DNA from: Amycolatopsis thermalba
GTDB taxonomy: Bacteria; Actinomycetota; Actinomycetes; Mycobacteriales; Pseudonocardiaceae
Assembly (NCBI RefSeq): GCF_003385215.1
Contig: NZ_PQHW01000009.1
Span: 45,805 to 109,804 of the forward strand
Direction: 5' to 3'
DNA: 64,000 nt
Made by a program: the position numbers and the translations under genes. A model generated the notes under the pieces. The model did no database searches. It saw only the letters and a program-made list of their open reading frames with translations, and was not told the origin of the DNA. Of the stretch, positions 36,328 to 44,521 are shown piece by piece; the stretch's first letter is position 1, and each line of letters begins with the position of its first letter.

Positions 36328-37305
36328 CTCGGCGGCGACGTCCCGTTTGAGCGCGTCCGGGTCGACGACGGCGACGGGTTCGGCGGTCACCGACGGTGCG
36401 GCCTGGAGCCTGGTCGCACCGTCGGTGCGGGGCAGGGTGAACTTGACCGAGCAGGAGACGTCGGCGGCGGTGTCCAGGGGCAGCACGACCTCCCGTGCGC
36501 AGGTGCGGGCGCCGAGGGCGTCGGAGGTGACGGTCGAGGTCAGGTTGATGCGGGCGGCGGCGCTGGGGGCCGCGCCGAGCAAGCGGTTGTCGACGCGGAC
36601 GGTGTCCGTGCAGGCGCCGTTGGCCGCGCAGCGCAGGTCGTGGTCGGTGACCCGTGCGGCGACGACCGGCCCGGCGATGAGGGGCTGTCCGAGGCCGGCG
36701 ACTTCGTCGTCGAGCCGGTCACGCAGGCCGGGCAGGTGCACGTCGCCGAGTGCGATCTCGTGCGGCCCGAGTTCGCCGGCGACCGGCCCGAGGAACGCGG
36801 GCGGGAAGCCGAGGACGCGGTGGGGCGAGGTGGCGGTGACGCGCAGCCCGGCGAGGTCGAACACGTCGCCCACCCGCACCGGTGGCACACCGCGCGGCAG
36901 GGCGGCCCGCAGCGCGGCGGCGACCACCTGCGGCGGCAGGAGACGCCCCGGGTCGAACGGCATGCCGCGGTCGGCCCTGGTCCACTGGGCACCGAACCGC
37001 TCCGCGCGGGGCGCGGACATGCCCTGGCGCTGCCAGTGGGCCGGGGAGGCGCGGACGTAGAGGGAGCCCCCCACGCGGAGGGCCTGGACGGGTTCGTCGC
37101 CGAGCCGGAACCGCCCCTCGGCGAGCCCACCCTTGGTGACGACCAGGGTGGTATCGCCCACCCGATAGGCGACGGCCGGTTCAGCAGCGAGAGCCGACAG
37201 AGCGGAGTCGACGACGGAGAGCGGATCCGGCGCCGCGGGACGCGGGGGAGCCTCACAGGAGACGAGCAGAACGAGGACGAGCACCGCGAGACCGCGCAGG
37301 CGCAT
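36316..37305 (-). CDS. Hypothetical lipoprotein
   Basis: 329 aa with a clear lipobox (VLVLLVSCEA, Cys17). The N-terminal half resembles substrate-carrying lipoprotein strands (VAYRVGDTTLVVTKGGLAEG, QALRVGGSLYVRASPAHWQR). The C-terminal half has paired Cys (HDLRCAANGACTD, ARTCAREV, DVSCSVKF) suggesting disulphides. I recognise no specific family. It occupies the position of M. tuberculosis lpqT between prs and L25, but the sequence does not look like it. Confidence 0.75.
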   Translation of the reverse strand: MRLRGLAVLVLVLLVSCEAPPRPAAPDPLSVVDSALSALAAEPAVAYRVGDTTLVVTKGGLAEGRFRLGDEPVQALRVGGSLYVRASPAHWQRQGMSAPRAERFGAQWTRADRGMPFDPGRLLPPQVVAAALRAALPRGVPPVRVGDVFDLAGLRVTATSPHRVLGFPPAFLGPVAGELGPHEIALGDVHLPGLRDRLDDEVAGLGQPLIAGPVVAARVTDHDLRCAANGACTDTVRVDNRLLGAAPSAAARINLTSTVTSDALGARTCAREVVLPLDTAADVSCSVKFTLPRTDGATRLQAAPSVTAEPVAVVDPDALKRDVAAELGP

Positions 37306-37872
37306 CCGACCCCTCGCTCCCCACTGGAACGGCAGTTGTGAATGAGACGCACATTCAGGTTCCAGAGTTCCTGACCGAAGAAGCTGTCATCCGATCGGTG
37401 CACGCAGAAGGTAGAAACCACCGACGAACCGGCACCCGGCAACGCAAGAAGACCGACCACGCCCCGGACCTCCCCCGCTCCCCGATCCACAGCCGATCTT
37501 TGGTCGCCGACCAGGCGTGTCAAGGTACTCTTTCCCGCCTTGACACGACTGCTCGCGACCGAAACACAATCCGGAATCGGGGGCGGGGGAGGTCGGCACC
37601 CAAGGCGACCGTCCGGCGCCGTAGGCGCCCCCGCCCGAAGGGCGACTCCGCCCGGGTTCGTGCGCTTGCGACCCCACCGCGCCCTTGCCGCGCCGGGTGA
37701 TTACACTGAACAGGTTGTCTCGGCGAGGCGGGCTCCATGCTGCACCCGGTGCCCGACGTGATCGACGCGGCGGCTTGAGGTCCGCTGCTCGAGCATGTCC
37801 GTGGAACTCGCCGCCGGTACGACCACCCGCCATCTGCGCCGCCACGCAAAATGTTTGAAGGAGTGCTACACC
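37306..37872. other. Long leader region upstream of L25
   Basis: A 567-bp gap without a gene. It holds the inverted repeat at 37517-37546, several GC-rich hairpins (for example CGGCGCC-GTA-GGCGCC near 37595-37612) and a possible -10 TACACT at 37693. The first 170 bases have weakly conserved short frames only. I see no known riboswitch. Confidence 0.5.
37517..37546. promoter_or_regulatory. Inverted repeat carrying two outward TTGACA hexamers
   Basis: GTGTCAAGG, 12 bases, CCTTGACAC. Each arm carries a -35-like TTGACA facing outward. On the plus strand a CACAAT follows after 19 bases. Confidence 0.45.
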
Positions 37873-38475
37873 GTGTCCGAGGTACGTCTGTCCGCCGAGC
37901 CCCGCACCGAGTTCGGCAAGGGCGCCGCGCGCCGCACCCGTCGCGCCGGCAAGGTTCCCGCCGTGCTGTACGGCCACGGTACCGACCCCCGTCACCTGGC
38001 CCTGCCCGCTCTGGAGTTCGCCCGCGTCATCCGTGAGAACGGCAGCAACGCCGTCCTCACCCTCAACCTCGACGGCGACACCGAGCTGGCCCTGACCAAG
38101 ACGGTCACCGTGCACCCGATCAAGAACTACATCGAGCACGTCGACCTGCTGGTCGTCCAGCGGGGCGAGAAGGTCACCGTGGACGTCCCGGTCGTGCTGA
38201 CCGGCGACCCGGCCCCGGGCACCTTGCAGGTGCAGGAGGTCGACACCCTGTCCATCGAGGTCGAGGCCCTGCACATCCCGGAGCAGTTCGAGGTGTCCAT
38301 CGCGGGCGCCGAGGCCGGCACCCAGATCCTCGCCTCGCAGGTCACCCTGCCCGCCGGTGCTGTCCTGCTGACCGACCCGGAGAGCCTGGTCGTCGCGGTC
38401 AACGAGGCGCAGGCCACCTCCGCGGAGCCCGCCGAGGAGACCGGCGAGGAGCCGGCCGAGAGCACCGAAGAGTAA
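37873..38475 (+). CDS. rplY: 50S ribosomal protein L25 (CTC type)
   Basis: 200 aa. The N-terminal 5S rRNA-binding domain ([38 protein letters not shown]) is followed by the TL5 beta domain ([34 protein letters not shown] tail). GTG at 37873 lies after AAGGAG. The next gene starts immediately after its stop codon, so rplY and pth are co-transcribed. Confidence 0.96.
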   Translation: MSEVRLSAEPRTEFGKGAARRTRRAGKVPAVLYGHGTDPRHLALPALEFARVIRENGSNAVLTLNLDGDTELALTKTVTVHPIKNYIEHVDLLVVQRGEKVTVDVPVVLTGDPAPGTLQVQEVDTLSIEVEALHIPEQFEVSIAGAEAGTQILASQVTLPAGAVLLTDPESLVVAVNEAQATSAEPAEETGEEPAESTEE

Positions 38476-39069
38476 GTGAGTTCGGACGTCCCCGGGGCCG
38501 GCGAGCAGGTTCTGCTCGTCGGCCTCGGCAATCCCGGCCCGCGTTATGCCGGCAACCGGCACAACGTGGGCTTCATGGTGCTCGACGAACTCGCCGCCCG
38601 CGTCGGCGGCAAGTTCAAGACCCACAAGTCCGGCGCCGAGGTCCTGGAGGGCCGCCTCGCCGGGCGCCGTGTCGTGCTGGTCAAGCCGCGGTCGTTCATG
38701 AACGTCTCGGGCGGCCCGGTGGCCGGGGCGGCGAAGTTCTACAAGGTCGACCCGAGCGGTGTGGTCGTCGTGCACGACGAGCTGGACCTGCCGTTCGGCG
38801 GGCTGAAGCTCAAGCTCGGCGGCGGCGAGGGCGGCCACAACGGGCTGCGGTCGATCAGCAAGTCGCTCGGCACGCGTGACTACTACCGCGTGCGTTTCGG
38901 CATCGGGCGGCCGCCGGGCCGGATGGACCCGGCCGATTTCGTGCTCAAGGACTTCTCGTCGGTCGAGCGCAAGGACCTCCCGCTGGAGCTGGACCGGTGC
39001 GCCGACGCCGTCGAGGCGCTGATCGGCAAAGGGCTGACGGCGGCCCAGAACGACTTCCACGCTGGGTGA
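38476..39069 (+). CDS. pth: Peptidyl-tRNA hydrolase
   Basis: 197 aa. Releases peptides from stalled peptidyl-t[23 protein letters not shown] contains the catalytic His and Asn positions, then [20 protein letters not shown] and [20 protein letters not shown] with the active-site Asp, then [23 protein letters not shown] start directly abuts the L25 stop. Confidence 0.97.
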   Translation: MSSDVPGAGEQVLLVGLGNPGPRYAGNRHNVGFMVLDELAARVGGKFKTHKSGAEVLEGRLAGRRVVLVKPRSFMNVSGGPVAGAAKFYKVDPSGVVVVHDELDLPFGGLKLKLGGGEGGHNGLRSISKSLGTRDYYRVRFGIGRPPGRMDPADFVLKDFSSVERKDLPLELDRCADAVEALIGKGLTAAQNDFHAG

Positions 39070-39081
39070 ACGGTGGTCACC

Positions 39082-39100
39082 CACAGGTGTGGGTCACACC
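39082..39100. terminator. Possible terminator after pth
   Basis: ACCCACA pairs with TGTGGGT and GGTGTG with CACACC as alternatives just past the pth stop. A modest hairpin. Confidence 0.4.
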
Positions 39101-39206
39101 GCTCTATGGAGTTCCAGGGGCACGAATGCCCTTCCGGAGGTTTGATCCGGCAGCTAGGACGGGATTAGGGAAGTTGTCCCGACCACGCTGAACTGGAGTA
39201 CTCCTC

Positions 39207-39566
39207 ATGTCCCTTTCCGCCGAAGACGTTTATCGAGTCGAGTTCGGTAACGCCCCCATCGGCCGGCGCGGGTACGCCAAGCACGAGGTCGACGAGTTCG
39301 TCGAGCGCATCGCCAGGACCCTGGCCGGCGAGGACGACCTGACGGCCGCCGAGGTGCATCACGTCATGTTCAGCAAGCCCCTGCTCGGCAAGCGGGGCTA
39401 CGACGAACGCGAGGTCGACGAGTTCCTCGACCAGGTGGAAGACGAGTTCGCCCGCCGCGGCGGCCGCCCCTACCCGGTGCCCGAGGCGCGGACCGTGACG
39501 CAGGCGACCGCCCCGCGCACGGAAGGCGCCCCGACCGAGATCCCCAAGGTGACCCTCCCGGACTGA
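39207..39566 (+). CDS. DivIVA-motif (DivI1A-type) protein
   Basis: 119 aa with two copies of the DivIVA N-terminal motif: [20 protein letters not shown] then [15 protein letters not shown], and [20 protein letters not shown] then [13 protein letters not shown]. The Pro/Thr-rich end lacks the long coiled coil of Wag31. It may attach to the cell pole or septal membrane and act as an adaptor; this is inference. The stop is 2 bases before a repeat array. Confidence 0.85.
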   Translation: MSLSAEDVYRVEFGNAPIGRRGYAKHEVDEFVERIARTLAGEDDLTAAEVHHVMFSKPLLGKRGYDEREVDEFLDQVEDEFARRGGRPYPVPEARTVTQATAPRTEGAPTEIPKVTLPD

Positions 39567-39568
39567 CC

Positions 39569-40053
39569 CGACCGCAGAACTCACGCGCACGACCGCAGAA
39601 CTCGCGCACAGGAACGCAGAACTCGCACGCACGAAGGTGGGACACGCGCACAGGAACGCAGAACTCGCGCACAGGAACGCAGAACTCGCACGCCGGAAGG
39701 TGGGACACGCGCGCCCGAAGGTGGGACACGCGCGCAGGAGCGTGGGACTCGCGCACCCCGCGAGTCCCACACTCCGGGCCGCGAGTTCCACGCTCAGCGC
39801 CGCGAGTTCCACGCTCAGCGCCGCGAGTTCCACGCTCAGCGCCGCGAGTTCCACGCTCAGCGCCGCGAGTTCCACGCTCAGCGCCGCGAGTTCCACGCTC
39901 AGCGCCGCGAGTTCCACGCTCAGCGCCGCGAGTTCCACGCTCAGCGCCGCGAGTTCCACGCTCAGCGCCGCGAGTTCCACGCTCAGCGCCGCGAGTTCCA
40001 CGCTCAGCGCCGCGAGTTCCGCGCTCGGCGCGGCGAGTTTCACCGTCGCGGCG
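39569..40053. repeat. Two-armed array of 21-bp repeats (9 + 14 units)
   Basis: Left arm 39569-39757: nine units in one orientation, with AGAACTCGC or GGGACACGC cores. Right arm 39760-40053: fourteen units in the reverse orientation, eleven of them (39781-40011) identical copies of GCGAGTTCCACGCTC plus AGCGCC. The pitch is always 21 bp. It fills the whole gap between two convergent genes (12 bases remain at the right side). Confidence 0.95.
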
Positions 40054-40065
40054 GGTGGGGTGTCG

Positions 40066-41754
40066 TCAGGAGGTGGCGTTCCGCGCGATCGCCTCGGCGT
40101 ACTGCACCGCCGTCGCCGCTCGTTTGACCTTTCCGGACGGTGTCTTGGGCAGGCTGCCGGCCGGCAGGACGACCACCGCGTACGGCCGGGCGTCCACCGC
40201 GTCGCGGACCCGGGCCGCGACCTCCTTCTGCAGCCGCCGCTCGGCTTCGGCATCACCCGCCAGCTTCGACTCCAGCACCACCGCGAACCGCTCCCGCCGC
40301 GTCCCGGCGTCAATCCGCACGGCCACCGCGTTGCCCGCCCGCACCCCCTCCACCGAGGTCGCGGCGCGCTCGATGTCCGTCGGGTAGATGTTGCGGCCGC
40401 CCATGATGATGACGTCCTTGCGCCGCCCGCAGATCACGATCTGCCCGTCGACCAGGTACCCGAGGTCGCCGGTCGCGAGCCAGCCGTCCGCGTCCTGCGT
40501 CGGCTTCGGGCCCTCCATCGTCAGGTACCCGGGCGTCACGGCCGGCCCGGTCAGCTGGATCTCCCCCACCTCGCGGTCACCGAGCACCTTGCCGTTGTCG
40601 TCGACAATCCGCGCCTCCAGCCCGTCCAGCGGACGGCCCAGCACGGCGAACGAGCGGACCTCCTCGGTCCCGCGGCGCGGATCGCCCTCGGGCACCGGCA
40701 CCGCGCGGTTGTCCGTCTCCAGCGCGTCGGCCTCGATGACGTCCAGCGTCAGGCCGGTGAACAGCGGCGCGAACGACACCGCGAGCGTCGCCTCGGCCAT
40801 GCCGTAGGCGGGGAACACGCACTCCGGCGGCATCTTGAACCGGGCGCCGCCGTCGACGAACGCCTGCACGGCGGACTCGTCGATCGGCTCGGCGCCGTTG
40901 AGCGCGATCCGCAGCGTGGACAGGTCGTAAGCGTTTTCGTCCTCGACCCGCGCGAGCCGCTTGCCCACGATCGCGTACGCGAAGTTCGGCGCGGCGGTCG
41001 TGGTGGCGCGGTACTTGCTGATCAGCTCGGGCCAGATCAGCGGGCCGGTGAGGAACTCCGCCGGGGTGATCTTGATCAGCTCGACGCCGAACGTCATCGG
41101 CACGGTCAGGAACCCGACCATGCCCATGTCGTGGAAGGTGGGCAGCCAGGACACCATGATGTCCTCGGCGAAGTCGAACTCCGCCCGCTCCACCATGGCC
41201 TTGACGTTGGTGTAGAGGTTGCCGTGGGTGATCCGCACGGCCTTCGGGTCGGCGGTCGAGCCGCTGGTGAGCTGCAGCAGCGCCAGGTCGTCCTCGCCGC
41301 GCGGCACCGGCTCGGCGATCGGCTCGCCGTCGAACAGGTCGGTGATCATCCGGAACCCGATCTCGTGCTCGGTGAGCACCGGCGCGAGCGCGTCGAACGG
41401 CTCACCGAGGACGACGAGCTTCGCGTCGATCATGCCCAGCACCTTGACGGTGTCCTCGGCCCACAGCGCGAGGTCGGTGCGCGGGGTGGGCTGGTGCAGC
41501 ATCGTCACGCTGCCCCCGGCGAGCCACACCGCCTGCACCGTCGGCGCGATCAGGGCCGGCGCCCCGGCCAGGACGGCGACGGCGCTGCCCGGTTCCAGTC
41601 CCCCGGCGACCAGCGCGCCGGCCATGCGCCGGGCCTGCTCGTGGACCTCGGCCCAGGTCCGGCGGACCGGTTCCTTCGGCTCCCCGGTGACCATGCCACG
41701 CAACTGACCACCCTCCGCAGCGGTGCGGACGAGCGTCTCCACGAACCGACTCAT
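40066..41754 (-). CDS. Acyl-CoA/acyl-AMP ligase (AMP-binding)
   Basis: 562 aa, ANL superfamily. P-loop LLQLTSGSTADPKAVRITHG, A5 FPAYGMAEATLAVSFAP, A8 ADGWLATGDLGYLVDGQIVI, GRRKDVIIMGGRNIYPTDIE, and A10 Lys in SLPKTPSGKVKRAAT. The overall shape is that of fatty acyl-AMP ligases. In M. tuberculosis the syntenic gene is pks16/Rv1013 (family knowledge). ATG at 41754 has AAGGTGAG upstream. Its 3' end is 12 bases from the repeat array. Confidence 0.92.
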   Translation of the reverse strand: MSRFVETLVRTAAEGGQLRGMVTGEPKEPVRRTWAEVHEQARRMAGALVAGGLEPGSAVAVLAGAPALIAPTVQAVWLAGGSVTMLHQPTPRTDLALWAEDTVKVLGMIDAKLVVLGEPFDALAPVLTEHEIGFRMITDLFDGEPIAEPVPRGEDDLALLQLTSGSTADPKAVRITHGNLYTNVKAMVERAEFDFAEDIMVSWLPTFHDMGMVGFLTVPMTFGVELIKITPAEFLTGPLIWPELISKYRATTTAAPNFAYAIVGKRLARVEDENAYDLSTLRIALNGAEPIDESAVQAFVDGGARFKMPPECVFPAYGMAEATLAVSFAPLFTGLTLDVIEADALETDNRAVPVPEGDPRRGTEEVRSFAVLGRPLDGLEARIVDDNGKVLGDREVGEIQLTGPAVTPGYLTMEGPKPTQDADGWLATGDLGYLVDGQIVICGRRKDVIIMGGRNIYPTDIERAATSVEGVRAGNAVAVRIDAGTRRERFAVVLESKLAGDAEAERRLQKEVAARVRDAVDARPYAVVVLPAGSLPKTPSGKVKRAATAVQYAEAIARNATS

Positions 41755-41854
41755 GGCGCTCACCTTATCGGGGGGCGCGCGAGGCCGGCCGAGATGTCGA
41801 GAACCGGGCCGCGGCTCCGATCTCCTGGTGTAGACACCCTATGAGGAGGCACCC

Positions 41855-42223
41855 GTGAAGTACCTGCTGATCATGCACGTGAACCCCGCCGTCTGGGAGT
41901 CGCTGACCGAGGAGGAGCGCACCGCGATCATGACCGGGCACGGACCGTTCATGGACGCGATCCGGGAGTCCGGCGAGTTCATCGGCACCCACGCGCTGGC
42001 CGACCCGTCGAACAGCGCCGTCGTGCGGGTGCGCGACGGTGTCCCGGTGGTGACCGACGGCCCGTACCTGGAGGCCAAGGAGTACCTGGGCGGGTACTAC
42101 CTGGTCGACGTCGAAAGCCGGGAACGCGCCCTGGAGCTGGCCGCGATGATCCCGGACGCCGAGGTCGACGGCCTGGGCATCGAGGTCCGTCCGGTGATGT
42201 TCTCGGCGGGCACGGAGATGTGA
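41855..42223 (+). CDS. YCII-related (DGPF-type) protein
   Basis: 122 aa: KYLLIMHVNPAVWESLTEEE, VTDGPYLEAKEYLGGYYLVD and IPDAEVDGLGIEVRPVMFSA are family-typical. YCII proteins are small dimers, often next to sigma factors or in degradation pathways; the function here is unknown. GAGGAGG lies seven bases before GTG. Confidence 0.9.
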   Translation: MKYLLIMHVNPAVWESLTEEERTAIMTGHGPFMDAIRESGEFIGTHALADPSNSAVVRVRDGVPVVTDGPYLEAKEYLGGYYLVDVESRERALELAAMIPDAEVDGLGIEVRPVMFSAGTEM

Positions 42224-42226
42224 GAC

Positions 42227-42261
42227 CCGGTGCCGGGCGGGAGCGGCCCGCCCGGCACCGG
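42227..42261. terminator. Bidirectional terminator
   Basis: A 15-bp perfect stem (CCGGTGCCGGGCGGG and complement) with loop AGCGG between two convergent genes. Confidence 0.85.
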
Positions 42262-42265
42262 CTCG

Positions 42266-42883
42266 TCAGGCGGCCCGGGAGCCGGCCGAGGCCACGCCCA
42301 GCCAGGTGTGCGGGTTGCCCTGCCAGCACCAGCCGAGCTTCGGCGCCCGCTTGCTGATCCAGATCGCCGGCACCCGCCGGTCCCCGCAGCGCGAACCACC
42401 CAGCGAGAAGCACTTGTTCTTGACCAGCACCTCCGGGAAGTGCGTGATCAGGGCGATGCCCTCCTCGATCGTGAGCGGGGTGCGGCCCCGGCCGGCGATC
42501 ACCGCCATCGCGTCGTCCGGGACGGCACCGCAGAACTCCTCACCGCGCTCGACGTCGAGCAGCAGGTAGGCGTCCGCGGCCGGCAGGTCCACGGTGGCCA
42601 CGAACCGGTCGAGCGATCCGGGTTCGAAGGAGTGGTCGACGAACCCGGGCAGGCGCCCGTTGTGCAGGGCCGTGCGCGGCATCGTCTCCTCGATCGGGGC
42701 GGCCTTGCGGGTCACGACCAGCAGGAACGGCACACGACCCGCGTCCGGGACGGGGTCGCCGGACGGCGCCGCGGCGCGCAGCGGCTCGACCAGGGCCCGG
42801 ATACCGTCCTCGTCGAGCCCGGCGAGCTCCGGGTAGCCGCGGTCCACCAGGTTGGCGACCTGACGGTCGAATTCGGCGGTCAC
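42266..42883 (-). CDS. DUF5701 family protein
   Basis: 205 aa. [20 protein letters not shown] and [20 protein letters not shown] match DUF5701, as does the end [20 protein letters not shown] with [16 protein letters not shown]. Several Trp/Cys near the end. Biochemical function unknown. GTG at 42883 overlaps the acetyltransferase stop (GTGA), so the two are translated together. Confidence 0.85.
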   Translation of the reverse strand: MTAEFDRQVANLVDRGYPELAGLDEDGIRALVEPLRAAAPSGDPVPDAGRVPFLLVVTRKAAPIEETMPRTALHNGRLPGFVDHSFEPGSLDRFVATVDLPAADAYLLLDVERGEEFCGAVPDDAMAVIAGRGRTPLTIEEGIALITHFPEVLVKNKCFSLGGSRCGDRRVPAIWISKRAPKLGWCWQGNPHTWLGVASAGSRAA

Positions 42884-43518
42884 GCCCGCACCTCCTCGAT
42901 CGCCGCGATGTCGGCCGGACTGCCCGACATGATCGTCCGCACGTGCCGGGTGACCAGCTCGACCGGCCAGTCCCACCACGCGGCGCGCTCCAGCCGTTCG
43001 ACGTCCTCCGGGCTGTACCGGGCGCGGACCGGCCGGGCCGGGTTGCCGCCGACGATCGTGTACGGCGGCACGTCGGCGGTGACGACCGCGCCCGCGGCGA
43101 TGATCGCGCCGTTGCCGATCCGCACGCCGGGCATGACGGTCGCGCCGTAGCCGAACCAGACGTCGTTGCCCACCACCGTGTCGCCCCGGCTGGGCATGTT
43201 CGTGACGAGGTCCAGTGTGGACTCCGCCCACGCGCCGCCGAACATGGTGAACGGGTAGGTCGACACCCCCATCGTCGGGTGTTCGGCGCCTGCCATCAGG
43301 AACCGCGTGCCGGCGGCGATCGCGCAGTACTTGCCGATGATCAGCTTCTCCGGCCCGTAGGCGTAGAGGACGTTGCGGGTTTCGAACTCGGTGGCGGCGT
43401 CCGGGTCGTCGTAGTAGGTGAACTCGCCGACCTGGATGCGCGGATCGGTGACCAGGGGTTTCAGGAACACCACGCGCGGGTGCTCGGCGAGCGGGTGGAG
43501 CACGGTGGGGTCTGGCAC
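42880..43518 (-). CDS. Hexapeptide xenobiotic acetyltransferase (Vat/CatB-like)
   Basis: 212 aa left-handed beta-helix: [59 protein letters not shown] with the catalytic His-like residue, [20 protein letters not shown] and [20 protein letters not shown]. Relatives acetylate streptogramin A or chloramphenicol; others have unknown substrates. GTG at 43518 with TGAGG upstream. Divergent from a TetR gene, so likely inducible. Confidence 0.88.
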   Translation of the reverse strand: MPDPTVLHPLAEHPRVVFLKPLVTDPRIQVGEFTYYDDPDAATEFETRNVLYAYGPEKLIIGKYCAIAAGTRFLMAGAEHPTMGVSTYPFTMFGGAWAESTLDLVTNMPSRGDTVVGNDVWFGYGATVMPGVRIGNGAIIAAGAVVTADVPPYTIVGGNPARPVRARYSPEDVERLERAAWWDWPVELVTRHVRTIMSGSPADIAAIEEVRA

Positions 43519-43533
43519 GAACACCTCACAGGA

Positions 43534-43558
43534 GTAAACTTGCGACCGACGTAAACTT
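43534..43558. promoter_or_regulatory. Direct repeat GTAAACTT, 17-bp pitch
   Basis: Two copies of GTAAACTT at 43534-43541 and 43551-43558, between the acetyltransferase and TetR genes. Candidate site for that TetR. Confidence 0.45.
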
Positions 43559-43614
43559 ATCCTGTGACCAAGTCGCTTGTCAATATAAAAGTAGGACGGG
43601 GGTAAGATTCGCTC

Positions 43615-44244
43615 ATGACCGTCACCGGCCTCCGCGAAGCCAAGAAGCAAGAGACGCGGCAGTTGATCTCCGACCAGGCGACCCGGCTCTTCATTGCGAA
43701 GGGCTTCGAGCAGACGACCATCGCGGAGATCGCGGAGGCCGCACGGGTGGCGAAGAAGACGGTGACCAACTACTTCCCGCGCAAGGAGGACCTGGCCTTC
43801 GACCACCAGGACGAGTTCGTCGCGAGCCTCGCCCGCACGGTCGCGGCCCGCCGGCCCGGTGAGCCGGCGCTGTCCGCGCTGCGCCGGGATTTCCTGGACG
43901 CGGTCGAGCGGCAGGACCCGGTGGCGGGGTTCGCCGGCCCGGAGTTCAGCCGCATGATCGCGGACAGCCCGACCCTCTCGGTGTGCCTGCGCGGGCTGCA
44001 CGACCAGCGCGAGGCAGCTCTGGCCGCCGCTCTCGCCGACGCGACCGGCGCCACGCCCGGAGACATCACTCCCCGGGCGGCGGCGGCCGTACTCGGTGGG
44101 GTGCACCGCGTGCTGTTCGCGCGCATCCAGGAGCTGACGCTGGCCGGCCGCGCCAACCCGGAGATCGCCGCCGTGGTCGGCCCCGAAGCCGAGCAGGCGT
44201 TCGCGCTGCTGGAACCCTCACTCGGCGGCTACGCCCGCGCCTGA
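43615..44244 (+). CDS. TetR-family transcriptional regulator
   Basis: 209 aa. Helix-turn-helix [20 protein letters not shown] then [20 protein letters not shown]. The ligand domain is helical with Arg/Ala-rich stretches. Divergent from the acetyltransferase/DUF5701 pair, with a 96-base gap holding the GTAAACTT repeats. It probably represses that pair and itself. Confidence 0.94.
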   Translation: MTVTGLREAKKQETRQLISDQATRLFIAKGFEQTTIAEIAEAARVAKKTVTNYFPRKEDLAFDHQDEFVASLARTVAARRPGEPALSALRRDFLDAVERQDPVAGFAGPEFSRMIADSPTLSVCLRGLHDQREAALAAALADATGATPGDITPRAAAAVLGGVHRVLFARIQELTLAGRANPEIAAVVGPEAEQAFALLEPSLGGYARA

Positions 44245-44421
44245 CGGCAATGCGGTGCCCCGGACACCGCCCGGGTGCGGCAACGCACAGCAGCCACGCG
44301 CTCTCGCGCATCATGCAACGGCCAAGACATCGGCACCATCCGGCCCGGAGTGGCAGACACCAGCCACCCTGGCGCTCTCCGCCCACAGGGCGGGCTCTTC
44401 GCCTGCCCAACGTCACCTCTA

Positions 44422-44467
44422 AAGATCAAGAGATGTCCTCGCCGGACGGGCAGGCTCCGGGATGACG
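44422..44467 (+). repeat. Dispersed 46-bp element, copy 2
   Basis: AAAGATCAAGAGATGTCC to GGCAGGCTCCGGGATGAC, 44 of 46 bases identical to 12004-12049, again between two convergent genes and in the same strand orientation. The rest of the 277-bp gap shows only GC-rich hairpins. Confidence 0.8.
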
Positions 44468-44521
44468 GGGGAACGTTGTCGGCTCGCCTCGGGTGGGTGG
44501 TCGCTGGGTGGTCACCCCGGG

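Noticed and set aside
37590..37606. 15-base match to the MetN-like leader (50478-50492, CAAGGCGACCGTCC)
   Set aside because: The flanks do not match and only one copy forms the hairpin; probably chance.
39569..40053. CRISPR array
   Set aside because: The units are 21 bp with only six variable bases, most copies are identical, there are no spacers and no cas genes.
39165..40313. Long minus-strand frame rich in VELAALS repeats
   Set aside because: It exists only because the 21-bp repeat is a multiple of three. No start, no domain, and it overlaps two real genes.
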